Below are positions 1 through 8,273 of a stretch of 64,000 bases of DNA, in pieces. Source of the DNA: Hymenobacter terrenus (lineage in GTDB: Bacteria; Bacteroidota; Bacteroidia; Cytophagales; Hymenobacteraceae); NCBI RefSeq assembly GCF_000972495.1, contig NZ_LATM01000001.1, positions 579,241-643,240 on the forward strand, in the 5' to 3' direction. How positions within the stretch are numbered: the first letter of the stretch is position 1; each line of letters opens with the position of its first letter. Under the pieces are notes generated by a model that did not search any database, was not told the origin of the DNA, and was given only the letters and a program-made list of their open reading frames with translations. The position numbers were made by a program, and so were the translations under genes.

Positions 1-237
1 GAAACCGAAAAAACCGTGGCCCAGGTGGCACTCAACTGGCTATTGCAGCGCCCCACCGTCACCAACCTCGTCCTCGGCGCCCGCAATGAGGAGCAGCTTC
101 GTCAGAACCTCGGCGCCGTGGGCTGGAACCTTACTTCTGAGCAAGTTGCCCGCCTCGATGCCGCCAGTGCCACGCCGCCCATCTACCCCTACTGGCACCA
201 GCGCAATTTCCCCATGCTGAAAGCCTCCGTGGTATAA
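1..237 (+). CDS. Aldo/keto reductase, C-terminal fragment
   Basis: The reading frame is open from base 1 and ends at TAA 235-237, so only the last 78 residues are present. The stretch NLVLGARNEEQLRQNL matches the C-terminal NADP(H)-binding segment of aldo/keto reductases (G-A-R-N-x-E-Q-L-x-x-N-L), and the preceding VALNWLLQRP is the usual last barrel helix. These cytosolic TIM-barrel enzymes reduce carbonyl compounds with NADPH. The substrate cannot be told from this fragment. A strong hairpin follows about 50 nt downstream. Confidence 0.85.
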   Translation, partial: ETEKTVAQVALNWLLQRPTVTNLVLGARNEEQLRQNLGAVGWNLTSEQVARLDAASATPPIYPYWHQRNFPMLKASVV

Positions 238-286
238 CACGCGCCGGATAGGCCCGGCGAAAGCAGGGATATGGACCTCTGCTTTT

Positions 287-335
287 CAAGCAATAAAAGG
301 GGGTGCTGTACCTACAGCCCCCCTTTTATTGCTTG
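287..335 (+). terminator. Hairpin terminator after the aldo/keto reductase
   Basis: Arms 287-310 and 313-335 pair over 23 positions with one bulged T, starting with CAAGCAATAAAAGGGGG. The stem contains its own A and T tracts. It lies 50 nt past the reductase stop and probably ends that transcript. The rest of the gap to 628 shows no coding potential or structure I can support. Confidence 0.7.
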
Positions 336-628
336 AATGGTTATTCTAACTTAACTCAAAAATAGTCGACTATCTACTAGGCCCGTCTTGCTCGCATTAT
401 ATGGCCTCCTGCTGGGTCAGGCCTGTGCGTGGTCTATCTCGCTCCGCTTGGGGTGATGAACTTAGCTTTGGGGGCAGGATAAGCTAAGCGTTTTGCAGTG
501 TTGAGAACTGCTCGTAAGCGCGAGGTTATCGTTCGTTTTACCCCGCAAAAACCTTCACTTAGCAGGTCCTCACCCATTATCGAAGAATGGGCAGTGCTCG
601 CAGCGACGGCCGCCCGTATTTTCGCCCC

Positions 629-2107
629 ATGCACTCTTCCGCTTACCTCATTGTCGCCACGGCCTTCGCCCTGCTCGCCTGCTCCCAGCAGCCCTCCGAA
701 TCAAGCACGTCGTCTGTCTCCCGGTCTGCCGCTCCGGTCAGTCAGACCGCCCCTCCCGCCCCTTTCCCCGAAACCTTCGAGGCCGGCACCAAAGGAGCTT
801 ACGAGGAAGCCGACGAGCCCCTGGGCACTGGCCCCTGGCACTTCCAGGATGCCCTCATCGGCAGTAGTCCCCAAGACCGTAAAAGCGGAGCGCACGCCGC
901 ACGCATCCGCAATCAGGGACGCATTTCGATGCGGTTCGACGCCGCGGCCGGGGTGCAGCGCATTACCATCAGCGCCGCCGCTTACGGTACCGATGGCCCC
1001 AGCACCTGGGAATTGTGGCTGAGCCGCGACGGTGGCCGCACCTACACCCGCACCGGCGCCCCCATCGTTACGAGTGGCCCAGCCCTCGTGCCCCACGTCT
1101 TCGCCGGCGTCGCTACTCAGCCCATCCGGCTGGAAATCCGCAAAACCAGTGGCCCCAAAAACCGGCTGAACATTGACGACATCATTCTGGAAACTGCTAC
1201 CGGGTCTGCCGTAGCTACGGGCACCGGCGTCACGGGCGGCTACTTCGAGAACCGGAGCAATTCGCAGCCCACCCATCCGACGCCGGACCCCGGCAAACAA
1301 TCCTCTACGAGCCCCAGCCCCAAGTCGCCAAGTTCCCAGGACCGCAACAATAATAACCTGGCCCTCGGCAACCCCAGCGGCGCGACTTCCGACCCGAACA
1401 ACGCGACTAATTACCTACTCGTCCATCCCGAGTTCACCATCGGCTACAACGCCAACCGTGGCATTCCCACTTGGGTGAGCTGGCACATCGGCCGCGCCGA
1501 CCTTGGCCAGGCCCCGCGCCAGAACAACTTCCGCCCCGATGCCGCCCTGCCCCGGCAGTTCTACCAGGTCACGCCCGCCAGCTACGCCCGCTCGGGTTTC
1601 GACAAAGGCCATAACTGCCCCAGCGGCGACCGCACCGCTAACCTTGACGCCAACTCCGCCACGTTCCTCATGACCAATATGGTGCCCCAGGCCCCGCACA
1701 ACAACCAGCAAACCTGGGCGCATCTCGAAGAATACGGCCGCTCCCAAGTTCAGCGCGGTCAGGAAATCTACGTCGTCATGGGTAGCTACGGCCGCGGCGG
1801 CACCGGCGCCAACGGCTTCGCCTCCACCCTCGACCAAGGCCGCGTCACTGTGCCCGCCCGCATCTGGAAAATCATGGTCATCCTGCCCGAAGGTAGCAAC
1901 GACCTCCAGCGCCTTAGCACCATTCCCAACGTGCGCGTGCTAGCCATCGACACGCCCAACGACAACAGCATCAACCCTGACTGGCAGCAGTACCTGACCT
2001 CAGTGGATAAAATCGAAGCCGCCACGGGCCTGGATTTGCTCAGTGCACTGCCCCGCGAGACCCAGGCCCGCCTGCAAAAGCTGGTCGACAGCGGCCGGGC
2101 GCAGTAA
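629..2107 (+). CDS. Secreted lipoprotein DNA/RNA non-specific endonuclease (NucA/NUC family)
   Basis: The protein has 492 residues from ATG 629; an in-frame start at 587 would only add residues ahead of a clear signal peptide. The N-terminus is a lipoprotein signal (hydrophobic IVATAFALLA followed by Cys), so the protein should be anchored in the envelope. Residues about 45-210 form a beta-rich domain ending NIDDIILET, often seen ahead of such nucleases. A Pro/Ser/Asn linker follows, then the NUC domain (about 265-460). The active-site block is DKGHNCPSGDR at 325-335, with His328 the expected general base; a downstream MTNMVPQAPHNN supplies the metal-binding Asn region. The usual DRGH reads DKGH here. 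The family cleaves DNA and RNA in a metal-dependent way. A NuiA-type inhibitor domain is encoded at 6722-7549. Confidence 0.88.
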   Translation: MHSSAYLIVATAFALLACSQQPSESSTSSVSRSAAPVSQTAPPAPFPETFEAGTKGAYEEADEPLGTGPWHFQDALIGSSPQDRKSGAHAARIRNQGRISMRFDAAAGVQRITISAAAYGTDGPSTWELWLSRDGGRTYTRTGAPIVTSGPALVPHVFAGVATQPIRLEIRKTSGPKNRLNIDDIILETATGSAVATGTGVTGGYFENRSNSQPTHPTPDPGKQSSTSPSPKSPSSQDRNNNNLALGNPSGATSDPNNATNYLLVHPEFTIGYNANRGIPTWVSWHIGRADLGQAPRQNNFRPDAALPRQFYQVTPASYARSGFDKGHNCPSGDRTANLDANSATFLMTNMVPQAPHNNQQTWAHLEEYGRSQVQRGQEIYVVMGSYGRGGTGANGFASTLDQGRVTVPARIWKIMVILPEGSNDLQRLSTIPNVRVLAIDTPNDNSINPDWQQYLTSVDKIEAATGLDLLSALPRETQARLQKLVDSGRAQ

Positions 2108-2316
2108 TGCGGACGTGCGAGCCAAAATGTATTAACAACCGAACTAATAACATTTAATATGCAGCTTGGAGCAGCTTGCGAATCCTCATCCCAATCGTCC
2201 GGCTCCCCTCCTTTTTGGAGTGCATGCCGGGGGTGAAGTTCTCATACCTGCGCCAGGCACTCCGATTCTCAAACCGTGCTAGTATATCCCTGTATCCCGG
2301 CTCTGTCAATGTGCAT

Positions 2317-2360
2317 GCGCCGATAGGTACCCACCTTCAACAGTGAGTACCTATCGGCGC
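2317..2360 (-). terminator. 14-bp perfect hairpin 3' of the metalloprotease gene
   Basis: Arms 2317-2330 and 2347-2360 (GCGCCGATAGGTAC and its exact complement) enclose a 16-nt loop. The hairpin starts 15 nt past the protease stop on the minus strand and is the probable terminator. There is no clear T tract. The rest of 2108-2375 shows nothing else I can support. Confidence 0.6.
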
Positions 2361-2375
2361 TGACAAAGCCTGATC

Positions 2376-5300
2376 CTATTGCAGCACTACTTTTTGCTGT
2401 TGGCGCTGACCAGTGGCCGTTTGCACCATGAGCACGTGGAGGCCATGCCACTGCCGAGCTTCGGGCAGCGCCAACAGGGTGGAGCCGGCATCCACTGCCA
2501 CGGTCCGGTGCAGCACGGTGCGCCCTACCACATCCGTTACTACCAAGGTCGCCTGCTGGGCATCCCGGGCCTGAAACTGCAGCTGCAACGCGGTATTAGA
2601 AGGTACCGGATTGGGGTAAGCCATCACGCGGAGCGCAAGCTCATCAAGCCCCCGGGACTGTAGCATCACAACGGGCGAGTAGGACACCTGCCCATCCTCG
2701 TCCTGAATTAACAGCCGGTAATAGGTTGGGCCAGAGGGCGGATTGGTATCTAGGAAAAAATAGTCGTGAGAACTGTTGCTATTCGTAGCTGCCACCTGGC
2801 TAATGTCGGTGAAGTGCTGGGCATCAATGGCGCGCTGCACCTTAAAATAGGCCACTTGCTGCTCCAAAGCCGTCTGCCATCGCAGCTCATTGCTGGTGGC
2901 GGCCGGCCGGGCCGAAAAGCTGGTGAGTACGACGGGCAGTGGTGTTCCCGTGACAGTGACTCGGCGCGTGTTGCTACTGAGCCGGCCGCATGGGGCCAGG
3001 CTAGTCAGCGCGGTCTGCAGATTACCCAACAAACTGTTTTGCAAACTGCTTACGGAATAATTTCGCTGAAAGAGAAAGCCGTGCACGTCGTAAGTGCCGG
3101 GGGGCAGCGGGCGCAAGTCAGCAGTGGGCGATATCTGCACCACCTTATTGGTGGCCGTATTCACCACGGTATATTGGTATTCATAGCCAAGGCTTTGCAG
3201 CGGAGCATAAGCCGTACCGCCAGCCGGCGATGTCGCGAAGCTGATGCTATAGTTGCTGCTGGCCGCTGGAACACCGTTGAAATTTGACACGACCAGCGTG
3301 TAAAGCTGGCCGGCAGTAAGGGCAACGGTGACGCTACGAGACAAGGAACCGGCGTTAAAGTTGTCTACCAGCATATTCTGACACGGCCTGGAAGCGACGA
3401 AATTGGTGCCAGCGTACACCCGCAGCACCATGCCACTGAAGCGGCCGGGCGCATCAATGGTGTAGGTGCCGGTGGCGGAAGGCACGAATACGTGCGTGTC
3501 GTAGTAGGTCGCATTGCCGTTAAAGCCCGAGCAGCTGCCGCCATTGAGGTCTGAGAGGAAGGAGACGGGGTCAGTGGCGCTGATAGTACCCGTAATCTGG
3601 TTGGCCCCGACGTATTCCGTCAGGCTATACTCCCGCTGGCTTAGGTTGAGGGCAGCGTCGCCGGCGGGAGCAGTGAGTGCAGTAGCCGGCAGGGTTTGCG
3701 AAGCCACCGGGGAGCAAGGGCCAATGGGAAAGTCCGCGTCGTTGATGTCGAAGAAAATGTTACCCACTGCCTCCACCCGGATGCGGGCCTGCCTGGTGGT
3801 CACGTTCGGAATCGACACCGTGGCGGAGCCGGTATTAGGCGCACTGGCCGCCAGCACTGTGCCGAAATTCTGCCCCCCGTCGGTCGATAAGCTGATGCGC
3901 ACCTGGCTCACGCCAATGGGGGCCTGGTCGGTACCGTTCACCGACCAGGTAATCGTGGCGGACTGGCCCGCAATCCAAAGAGCCGGGTCAGCGTTTTGGG
4001 TGGTGATGGCAAACGGGCCAGTGCCCGGCGCCACCGTCAGCGTCACGTTGTCGGTGGTAAAAGTGCCACCGGTTGACCGCCGGTCGCGGGCTGTTACCAC
4101 AAAGTGCAAGTCGCGGCCTACATTCGATAGCGCCTCACCAATCAAGTCGGGGGGCCGGTTGCTGTTGGCGAGCACGTAGCGTAGGTCCGGAAAGGTGCGG
4201 GACGGCGTAGTGCGCGGCGGCCGGGGCCGAAACAACGGGGCTTCGGGGTCGTCGATGGCCGCCAGCCCATTGATGCCCGCAATGGTCCCAAGGGCATTAA
4301 CATTGGTGGTGTAATCGAACTGGTTCCAGGTATAGAACAGCGTTTCGCCGTTCGGATCAGAGCCCGTGGCGGTGAGCGTGAAGGGCGTATTGCGCGGAAT
4401 CACGTAATCAGCCCCGGCACTCAACGTTGGGGGCAAGTTGGTATTAGCCGTTGCCGTGGGGCAAGCGACGGCTTGCAGGTGGAGCCGCATCTGGTTCAGA
4501 GAGCAGACATTGAAATGGTCAGCTTCCGTGTTCGGTACATCTTCCAGCGTCTGCACGTTGCACACATCGGTGTAGGCCATGATGGTAGCCCCGCCGCCGG
4601 GCTCCAGATTACTACCTACCCCCAGGCTACCGCACGGCCCGGTAAAGGTGTGGTCTGCACCGTGCTGATGGCCCATCTCGTGCGCCAAAACGCCCTGAAA
4701 CCCGCTAGTACGTACCCCCGACCACGCTCTGGCTTTGCCCGAGCTACAAATGGCACGAAGCCTGGCCACCCCGCCGCCGCCATTATGAAAGCAGTGCCCC
4801 AGATCGAAGGTGCTGGTCGCGAAACGGGCATTGATTAAGGTGTTCACGTCCTCCAGATTTTGCTCACGCAAGCGGCCTGAGGTAGCAGCCCCCGAACCAG
4901 GGAGTGTGGCTGTAGTCATGGCCGAGAAGTAAAAAGAGCCACCGGTGGGCTTCACCAGCTCATAACTCACTGCTAGATCTTGCAGATACAGTCCCGACAT
5001 CTGGTTCATCGCGGCCACCACGGCCTGCTCCACAGTAGCGTCAGTATTACCATTGCTGGTGTAGAATTCCTGAGTCACCAGAATCGCGTAGCGGATGCGC
5101 CGCAGTTGGGTACCGAAGCTGAACGGGGCGGGCATGGTGGAGAAACTACTAGGCCGTAATAGCAGCCCGCCGTTCGCGCCTTGCGTGCCACAGGGCTCCA
5201 TGGTCGATGTCGTTTGCTCGAGCAAGTAGCTCGTGCCGCCCAAAGCCGGTCGCAGGCTGGCCGACTCCGTGCCCGCTAGTAGCTGAGCCGTCAACTGGCG

Positions 5301-5648
5301 CGGCGTGAGCACCAGCGATACCCGGTGAGTGGGCGTCTGTTCGTCGTAGCCCACGAACGTGCGCAGTCGCTGCCGGGCAGCCGCATCGGAGGCGGGCAGT
5401 ACGTGTGTTTCAATCAGCGCAAACACCCGGGGGCCCCGCAGCGTAGGCAGGCTCACATGGTACGCACCATCGGGGCCGCGCCGGGCGCCAGCATCGGTTG
5501 GAGAGGTCAACTGCCGCCGCAAGCTGGCCACGTCAAGAGGTACCTGGCGGGCCGGTGATAACCCTTGTGCCATGGCAAGCGGCCCGCCCAGGGCAAGAAT
5601 CAACCATATGGTGAGGCCACTGAAGAATCGGGAAAAGTGTGTTTTCAT
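2376..5648 (-). CDS. Secreted M12B (reprolysin)-like metalloprotease with T9SS sorting domain
   Basis: The protein has 1090 residues from ATG 5648. I prefer this start because a clean signal peptide follows (MKTHFSRFFSG, then a hydrophobic stretch ending AMAQ). The zinc site HEMGHQHGADH lies at 323-333 and fits HExxHxxGxxH (H323, H327, H333, Glu324). An upstream block with LVTQEFYTSNGN and the Cys-containing segment after the zinc site are typical of reprolysin-like proteases of Bacteroidota. Residues about 440-900 hold Ig/PKD-like and CUB-like beta domains. The last 80 residues (AYPNPVPSNTALQLQF to the end) are a type A T9SS C-terminal sorting domain. The protease should therefore cross the outer membrane by T9SS and be released or attached at the surface. 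PorT and a PorE-like protein are in the same window. The substrate is unknown. Confidence 0.88.
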   Translation of the reverse strand: MKTHFSRFFSGLTIWLILALGGPLAMAQGLSPARQVPLDVASLRRQLTSPTDAGARRGPDGAYHVSLPTLRGPRVFALIETHVLPASDAAARQRLRTFVGYDEQTPTHRVSLVLTPRQLTAQLLAGTESASLRPALGGTSYLLEQTTSTMEPCGTQGANGGLLLRPSSFSTMPAPFSFGTQLRRIRYAILVTQEFYTSNGNTDATVEQAVVAAMNQMSGLYLQDLAVSYELVKPTGGSFYFSAMTTATLPGSGAATSGRLREQNLEDVNTLINARFATSTFDLGHCFHNGGGGVARLRAICSSGKARAWSGVRTSGFQGVLAHEMGHQHGADHTFTGPCGSLGVGSNLEPGGGATIMAYTDVCNVQTLEDVPNTEADHFNVCSLNQMRLHLQAVACPTATANTNLPPTLSAGADYVIPRNTPFTLTATGSDPNGETLFYTWNQFDYTTNVNALGTIAGINGLAAIDDPEAPLFRPRPPRTTPSRTFPDLRYVLANSNRPPDLIGEALSNVGRDLHFVVTARDRRSTGGTFTTDNVTLTVAPGTGPFAITTQNADPALWIAGQSATITWSVNGTDQAPIGVSQVRISLSTDGGQNFGTVLAASAPNTGSATVSIPNVTTRQARIRVEAVGNIFFDINDADFPIGPCSPVASQTLPATALTAPAGDAALNLSQREYSLTEYVGANQITGTISATDPVSFLSDLNGGSCSGFNGNATYYDTHVFVPSATGTYTIDAPGRFSGMVLRVYAGTNFVASRPCQNMLVDNFNAGSLSRSVTVALTAGQLYTLVVSNFNGVPAASSNYSISFATSPAGGTAYAPLQSLGYEYQYTVVNTATNKVVQISPTADLRPLPPGTYDVHGFLFQRNYSVSSLQNSLLGNLQTALTSLAPCGRLSSNTRRVTVTGTPLPVVLTSFSARPAATSNELRWQTALEQQVAYFKVQRAIDAQHFTDISQVAATNSNSSHDYFFLDTNPPSGPTYYRLLIQDEDGQVSYSPVVMLQSRGLDELALRVMAYPNPVPSNTALQLQFQARDAQQATLVVTDVVGRTVLHRTVAVDAGSTLLALPEARQWHGLHVLMVQTATGQRQQQKVVLQ

Positions 5649-5860
5649 AGAGAGAAAGTGGGTGAGTAGTGAGCAGCTTAAGCGTGGAACCTGCTTTCTC
5701 TGTGACCGGACTGTCAAAATCAGAGGCAAGCATCCATTCATCAAGACCCGTTGGGCGTTGTCTATTACAGCATCGTGCCGCAACAGATAGAGCATGCTAG
5801 TGAGTTGGCTGCTCGTAAAGCATCATTTCTCAACCAGAACCGTCGCCTTGGATCAAAGCT

Positions 5861-5892
5861 CAAAAGTAGCACCTCCCTTCAGTTATTACCAA
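5861..5892 (-). promoter_or_regulatory. Candidate TTG/TAnnTTTG promoter for the metalloprotease
   Basis: On the minus strand TACTTTTG (plus strand 5861-5868) matches the Bacteroidota -7 consensus. A TTGG lies 21 bases upstream, at the expected -33 position. Use of this promoter would give a leader of about 210 nt before the start at 5648. Confidence 0.45.
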
Positions 5893-6133
5893 TTACTTTC
5901 ATATTTAGTGATTCATACACTAATTTAACAAGATTAACTTGCCAAAAGTCCAGGCAATTCAAAATTCTGCTTTAGCATAGTGCTAATTACACTTCTGCTA
6001 GCGGAACTATCGAGTAGTAACATAAGCCTGGAAGCAGGCGAGCGTAGACTAAGGTTAGCAGGCATAATCACCGTCCGAGGCAAAGCTGCAGGCAGCTATC
6101 TGCCGCTGAAGCCAGCTGCCGAGCTAGCCGGAA

Positions 6134-6262
6134 GCCAACTTCAGCGAAGCGGTTGCCCTATATCTGATAGCCGAGCTGTTGCGCCGCAATATCGCCGTAC
6201 AAAAAAGTGAGCAAGGTGGCGTATCAGTAGCGTACTTCAGCGCGTCGTATTCTCCTCGCTAG
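6134..6262 (+). other. Possible decayed coding fragment
   Basis: One plus-strand frame reads ANFSEAVALYLIAELL and on to SPR-stop at 6260-6262, 42 codons with protein-like composition but no start codon; a TAG lies just upstream at 6125-6127. A different frame upstream (about 6073-6150) also looks protein-like, which suggests a frameshifted remnant. I do not recognise the family. The gap 5649-6721 is otherwise AT-richer DNA holding the protease promoter and the pseudogene at 6348-6655. Confidence 0.25.
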
Positions 6263-6347
6263 CCCAAAACAATGGCGTGCAGAAGCCACGCTTTAATAGG
6301 GCACTGCATTCAACCTTGTTGGCGTAACCAGTGGTGTAGCGGTTGGT

Positions 6348-6655
6348 TCAGCCGGCTTGTAAATCATCGGCCAGGTTCAGAGCCACCCTGAGAACTGACT
6401 CTTCATGGGCTGCCACAGTATTGAGCTACTGCCCCATAGTGGCGGCAATTTCTTCTATACCGAACTGCTGTAGCTCCCGCAGCTTAGCCACCAACGGCTC
6501 TTTGGCCATTGGCTGAAATGCATGACGGGCACCGCTAAATTAGCTTTAGCCAGGCTCTTTAGCAGCTGCCAATATTCATCAAACCGGGCACCGCCGCGAG
6601 GCTTCTCATGTAGCTCCCGCAGAGCACTTAGCACCAGCAATCCCTCGAATGGCAT
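6348..6655 (-). pseudogene. Frameshifted and interrupted small gene, unknown family
   Basis: Read from ATG 6655, the protein starts MPFEGLLVLSALRELHEKP and stays convincing until about 6510. There the coherent reading shifts frame to MAKEPLVAKLRELQQFGIEE, reaches an in-frame TAG at 6426-6428, and continues as LNTVAAHEESVLRVALNLAD to TGA 6348-6350. One slip and one nonsense change within about 300 bp indicate decay rather than chance. The helical, Leu/Glu-rich sequence belongs to no family I recognise. Together with the fragment at 6134-6262 on the other strand it may mark a degraded mobile segment. Confidence 0.5.
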
Positions 6656-6721
6656 AAAGAAACCATTGGTGCAACAAGTTGCAGGCTAGGCACTCAAAAC
6701 CAACAGTTACCAAGAAGCGCA

Positions 6722-7549
6722 TCAGGTTTCTGTCAGTACCGTCTTAAAGCCAACCAGCGTACCCTTCTCTGTACGGCCCAGAGCGTAGGCGTGCACCTGC
6801 GGACCAGTTCCTACCCGGTATACCTGCGTGTCGTCCAATTCCTGTTTCAGGTACATCTGCAGAGCCTTGTAGCGGTTGGCCAGGGCTACGTCGCCCAGCA
6901 CGCCATCATCGGCCGTGTGGTTGCGCAGGAACTGTGTCAGCTCCACGGTTACTACCTTAGCATCGGCGGGCTCGCCGAGCAGCTTCAGCAGCGCCACGTT
7001 GCTGAGTTGGCCGCCGGGTGCGGCATAGGCCACGGCTTCCAGTGGCGCGTCCGACTCACTGATGAACTGCAGCCCGGCTACCAGCTTTTTCAATTCGGCC
7101 GGTACCGGAGCGTTGCCCCCGTCATCGAGCTTTTGCTCATTCAGCCCGCTGCCACCTTCCACTTTCGCGGCAATAGCGGCGGCCAGCTCCTGCATCCGGG
7201 CCTCGGGCACTTTTATTTTAGGGTTGGCAAAATTCAGGTCCCCCACCTTGTTCATCGGGATGAGGTGAATATGGGCATGCGGTACTTCCAGGCCAATAAC
7301 GGCCACCCCAATGCGCTTGCACGGCACAACAGCCTGCACCCCCTTGGCCACGCGCTGCGCGAATACGTGCAGGGCCGCCAACTCATCGGCCGGCAGGTCA
7401 AAAATGTAGTCGACCTCCTTCTTGGGAATCACCAGCGTGTGCCCTTCTACCAGCGGCGTGATGTCGAGAAAAGCCAAGTGGCGGCCGTCCTCGGCTACTT
7501 TATAAGCCGGCAGCTCACCAGAAACGATGCGGGAGAAAATAGAAGCCAT
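6722..7549 (-). CDS. HIT-domain protein fused to a NuiA-like nuclease-inhibitor domain
   Basis: The protein has 275 residues from ATG 7549. Residues 1-130 are a HIT (histidine triad) domain, with MASIFSRIVSGELPAYKV at the start and the triad HAHIHLIP at 91-98 (H91, H93, H95); HIT proteins hydrolyse or bind nucleotide phosphoramidates and related nucleotides. Ordinary bacterial HIT proteins stop near residue 110-140. After a linker (about 131-150), residues 151-275 resemble NuiA, the inhibitor of Anabaena NucA: ELKKLVAGLQFISESDAPLE at the start, TQVYRVG in the middle, and an end at ...GFKTVLTET. As I recall, NuiA blocks NucA through a Glu in an S-E-S motif and its C-terminal Thr; both are here (Glu165, Thr275). 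There is no signal peptide, so it should act in the cytoplasm. It lies downstream of greA behind a terminator. Confidence 0.85.
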   Translation of the reverse strand: MASIFSRIVSGELPAYKVAEDGRHLAFLDITPLVEGHTLVIPKKEVDYIFDLPADELAALHVFAQRVAKGVQAVVPCKRIGVAVIGLEVPHAHIHLIPMNKVGDLNFANPKIKVPEARMQELAAAIAAKVEGGSGLNEQKLDDGGNAPVPAELKKLVAGLQFISESDAPLEAVAYAAPGGQLSNVALLKLLGEPADAKVVTVELTQFLRNHTADDGVLGDVALANRYKALQMYLKQELDDTQVYRVGTGPQVHAYALGRTEKGTLVGFKTVLTET

Positions 7550-7631
7550 GGTGGGTTGGTGCAGAGTTGGTAATTCTTGGTAGTGGGTGCCGGGTACTTG
7601 GTTGGCAGCGCAAGTAACTACCTAAGGAGGC

Positions 7632-7669
7632 AATAAAAAGGCGGTACCAATGAGCACCGCCTTTTTATT
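7632..7669 (-). terminator. Terminator of greA
   Basis: A perfect 14-bp stem (7632-7645 with 7656-7669; GGCGGT core with A5/T5 tails) and a 10-nt loop lie 28 nt past the greA stop on the minus strand. It is a classical intrinsic terminator that separates greA from the HIT-NuiA gene. Confidence 0.85.
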
Positions 7670-7697
7670 ATTTGACTACCAGGCACTAAGCACCAAC

Positions 7698-8171
7698 CTA
7701 TCGGCTGATTTCCAAGATTTCAAATTGTAGCTTGCCGGCTGGCACGGTGATTTCGGCCGTATCGCCGGCCGATTTGCCTAGCAGGCCTTTGCCGATGGGG
7801 GACTTCACGGAAATTTTGCCGGCGGCCAGGTTGGCTTCCTCCTCGGCCACCAGCGTGTAGTCGAGCACCATGTTGTTTTTCAGATTCTTCAGCTTCACCT
7901 TGCTCATGATGAGCACCTTGGTGAAGTCCATGTTGGTTTCGTCAATGACACGGGCATTGCCAATTACCTCTTCCAGCTTGGAGATTTTGAGCTCCAGCAG
8001 GCCTTGAGCATCCTTTGCGGCGTCGTATTCGGCATTTTCGCTCAGGTCGCCTTTGTCGCGGGCTTCGCGCAGGTCTTCGGCCGCTTTGGCCCGGCCCCGG
8101 ATTTTGAGGTCCTGGAGTTCATCCTTCAGTTTTTGCAGGCCCTCGGGGGTGTAATAATTAATGGTGGCCAT
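7698..8171 (-). CDS. greA: Transcription elongation factor GreA
   Basis: The protein has 157 residues from ATG 8171, the family length. A longer frame to 8267 exists, but it would translate the leader hairpin. The N-terminal coiled coil (residues 1-78) carries the acidic tip (DKGDLSENAEYDAAKDAQ) whose Asp/Glu residues reach through the secondary channel and stimulate RNA polymerase to cleave backtracked RNA. The C-terminal FKBP-like domain ends SPIGKGLLGKSAGDTAEI and the typical VPAGKLQFEILEI. It is preceded by a candidate promoter and an intrinsic terminator inside the leader (8196-8262), which suggests attenuation. Confidence 0.97.
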   Translation of the reverse strand: MATINYYTPEGLQKLKDELQDLKIRGRAKAAEDLREARDKGDLSENAEYDAAKDAQGLLELKISKLEEVIGNARVIDETNMDFTKVLIMSKVKLKNLKNNMVLDYTLVAEEEANLAAGKISVKSPIGKGLLGKSAGDTAEITVPAGKLQFEILEISR

Positions 8172-8195
8172 AAGATTTAGATGATGGACGGTTTG

Positions 8196-8238
8196 GCTAA
8201 AAAGCAAGGAGAACGGCTGGCACTGCCAACCGTTCTCC
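8196..8238 (-). terminator. Intrinsic terminator in the greA leader
   Basis: On the minus strand a 14-bp stem (8208-8221 with 8225-8238, one G-U pair, 3-nt loop) is followed by TTGCTTTTT. It lies 25 nt before the greA start and 36 nt past the stop of the upstream dehydrogenase gene. A TATCTTTG promoter element sits between that stop and the hairpin. It could end the rsmA-dehydrogenase transcript, attenuate greA, or do both. Confidence 0.8.
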
Positions 8239-8254
8239 CTCCTTAGGTTCGCTG

Positions 8255-8262
8255 CAAAGATA
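8255..8262 (-). promoter_or_regulatory. greA: Candidate -7 element (TATCTTTG) for greA
   Basis: TATCTTTG on the minus strand is an exact match to TAnnTTTG. It would start transcription near 8250, upstream of the leader hairpin. No convincing -33 TTTG is visible at the usual distance, so the call rests on the -7 match and the position. Confidence 0.5.
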
Positions 8263-8273
8263 CGCAAAACGCG

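Noticed and set aside
701..1300. 199-codon minus-strand frame inside the nuclease gene
   Set aside because: Gly/Val-rich shadow without motifs; the plus-strand nuclease is well supported.
8255..8262. TATCTTTG considered an internal promoter with no function
   Set aside because: Kept as a candidate: it is an exact -7 match at a plausible distance, though without a -33 box.
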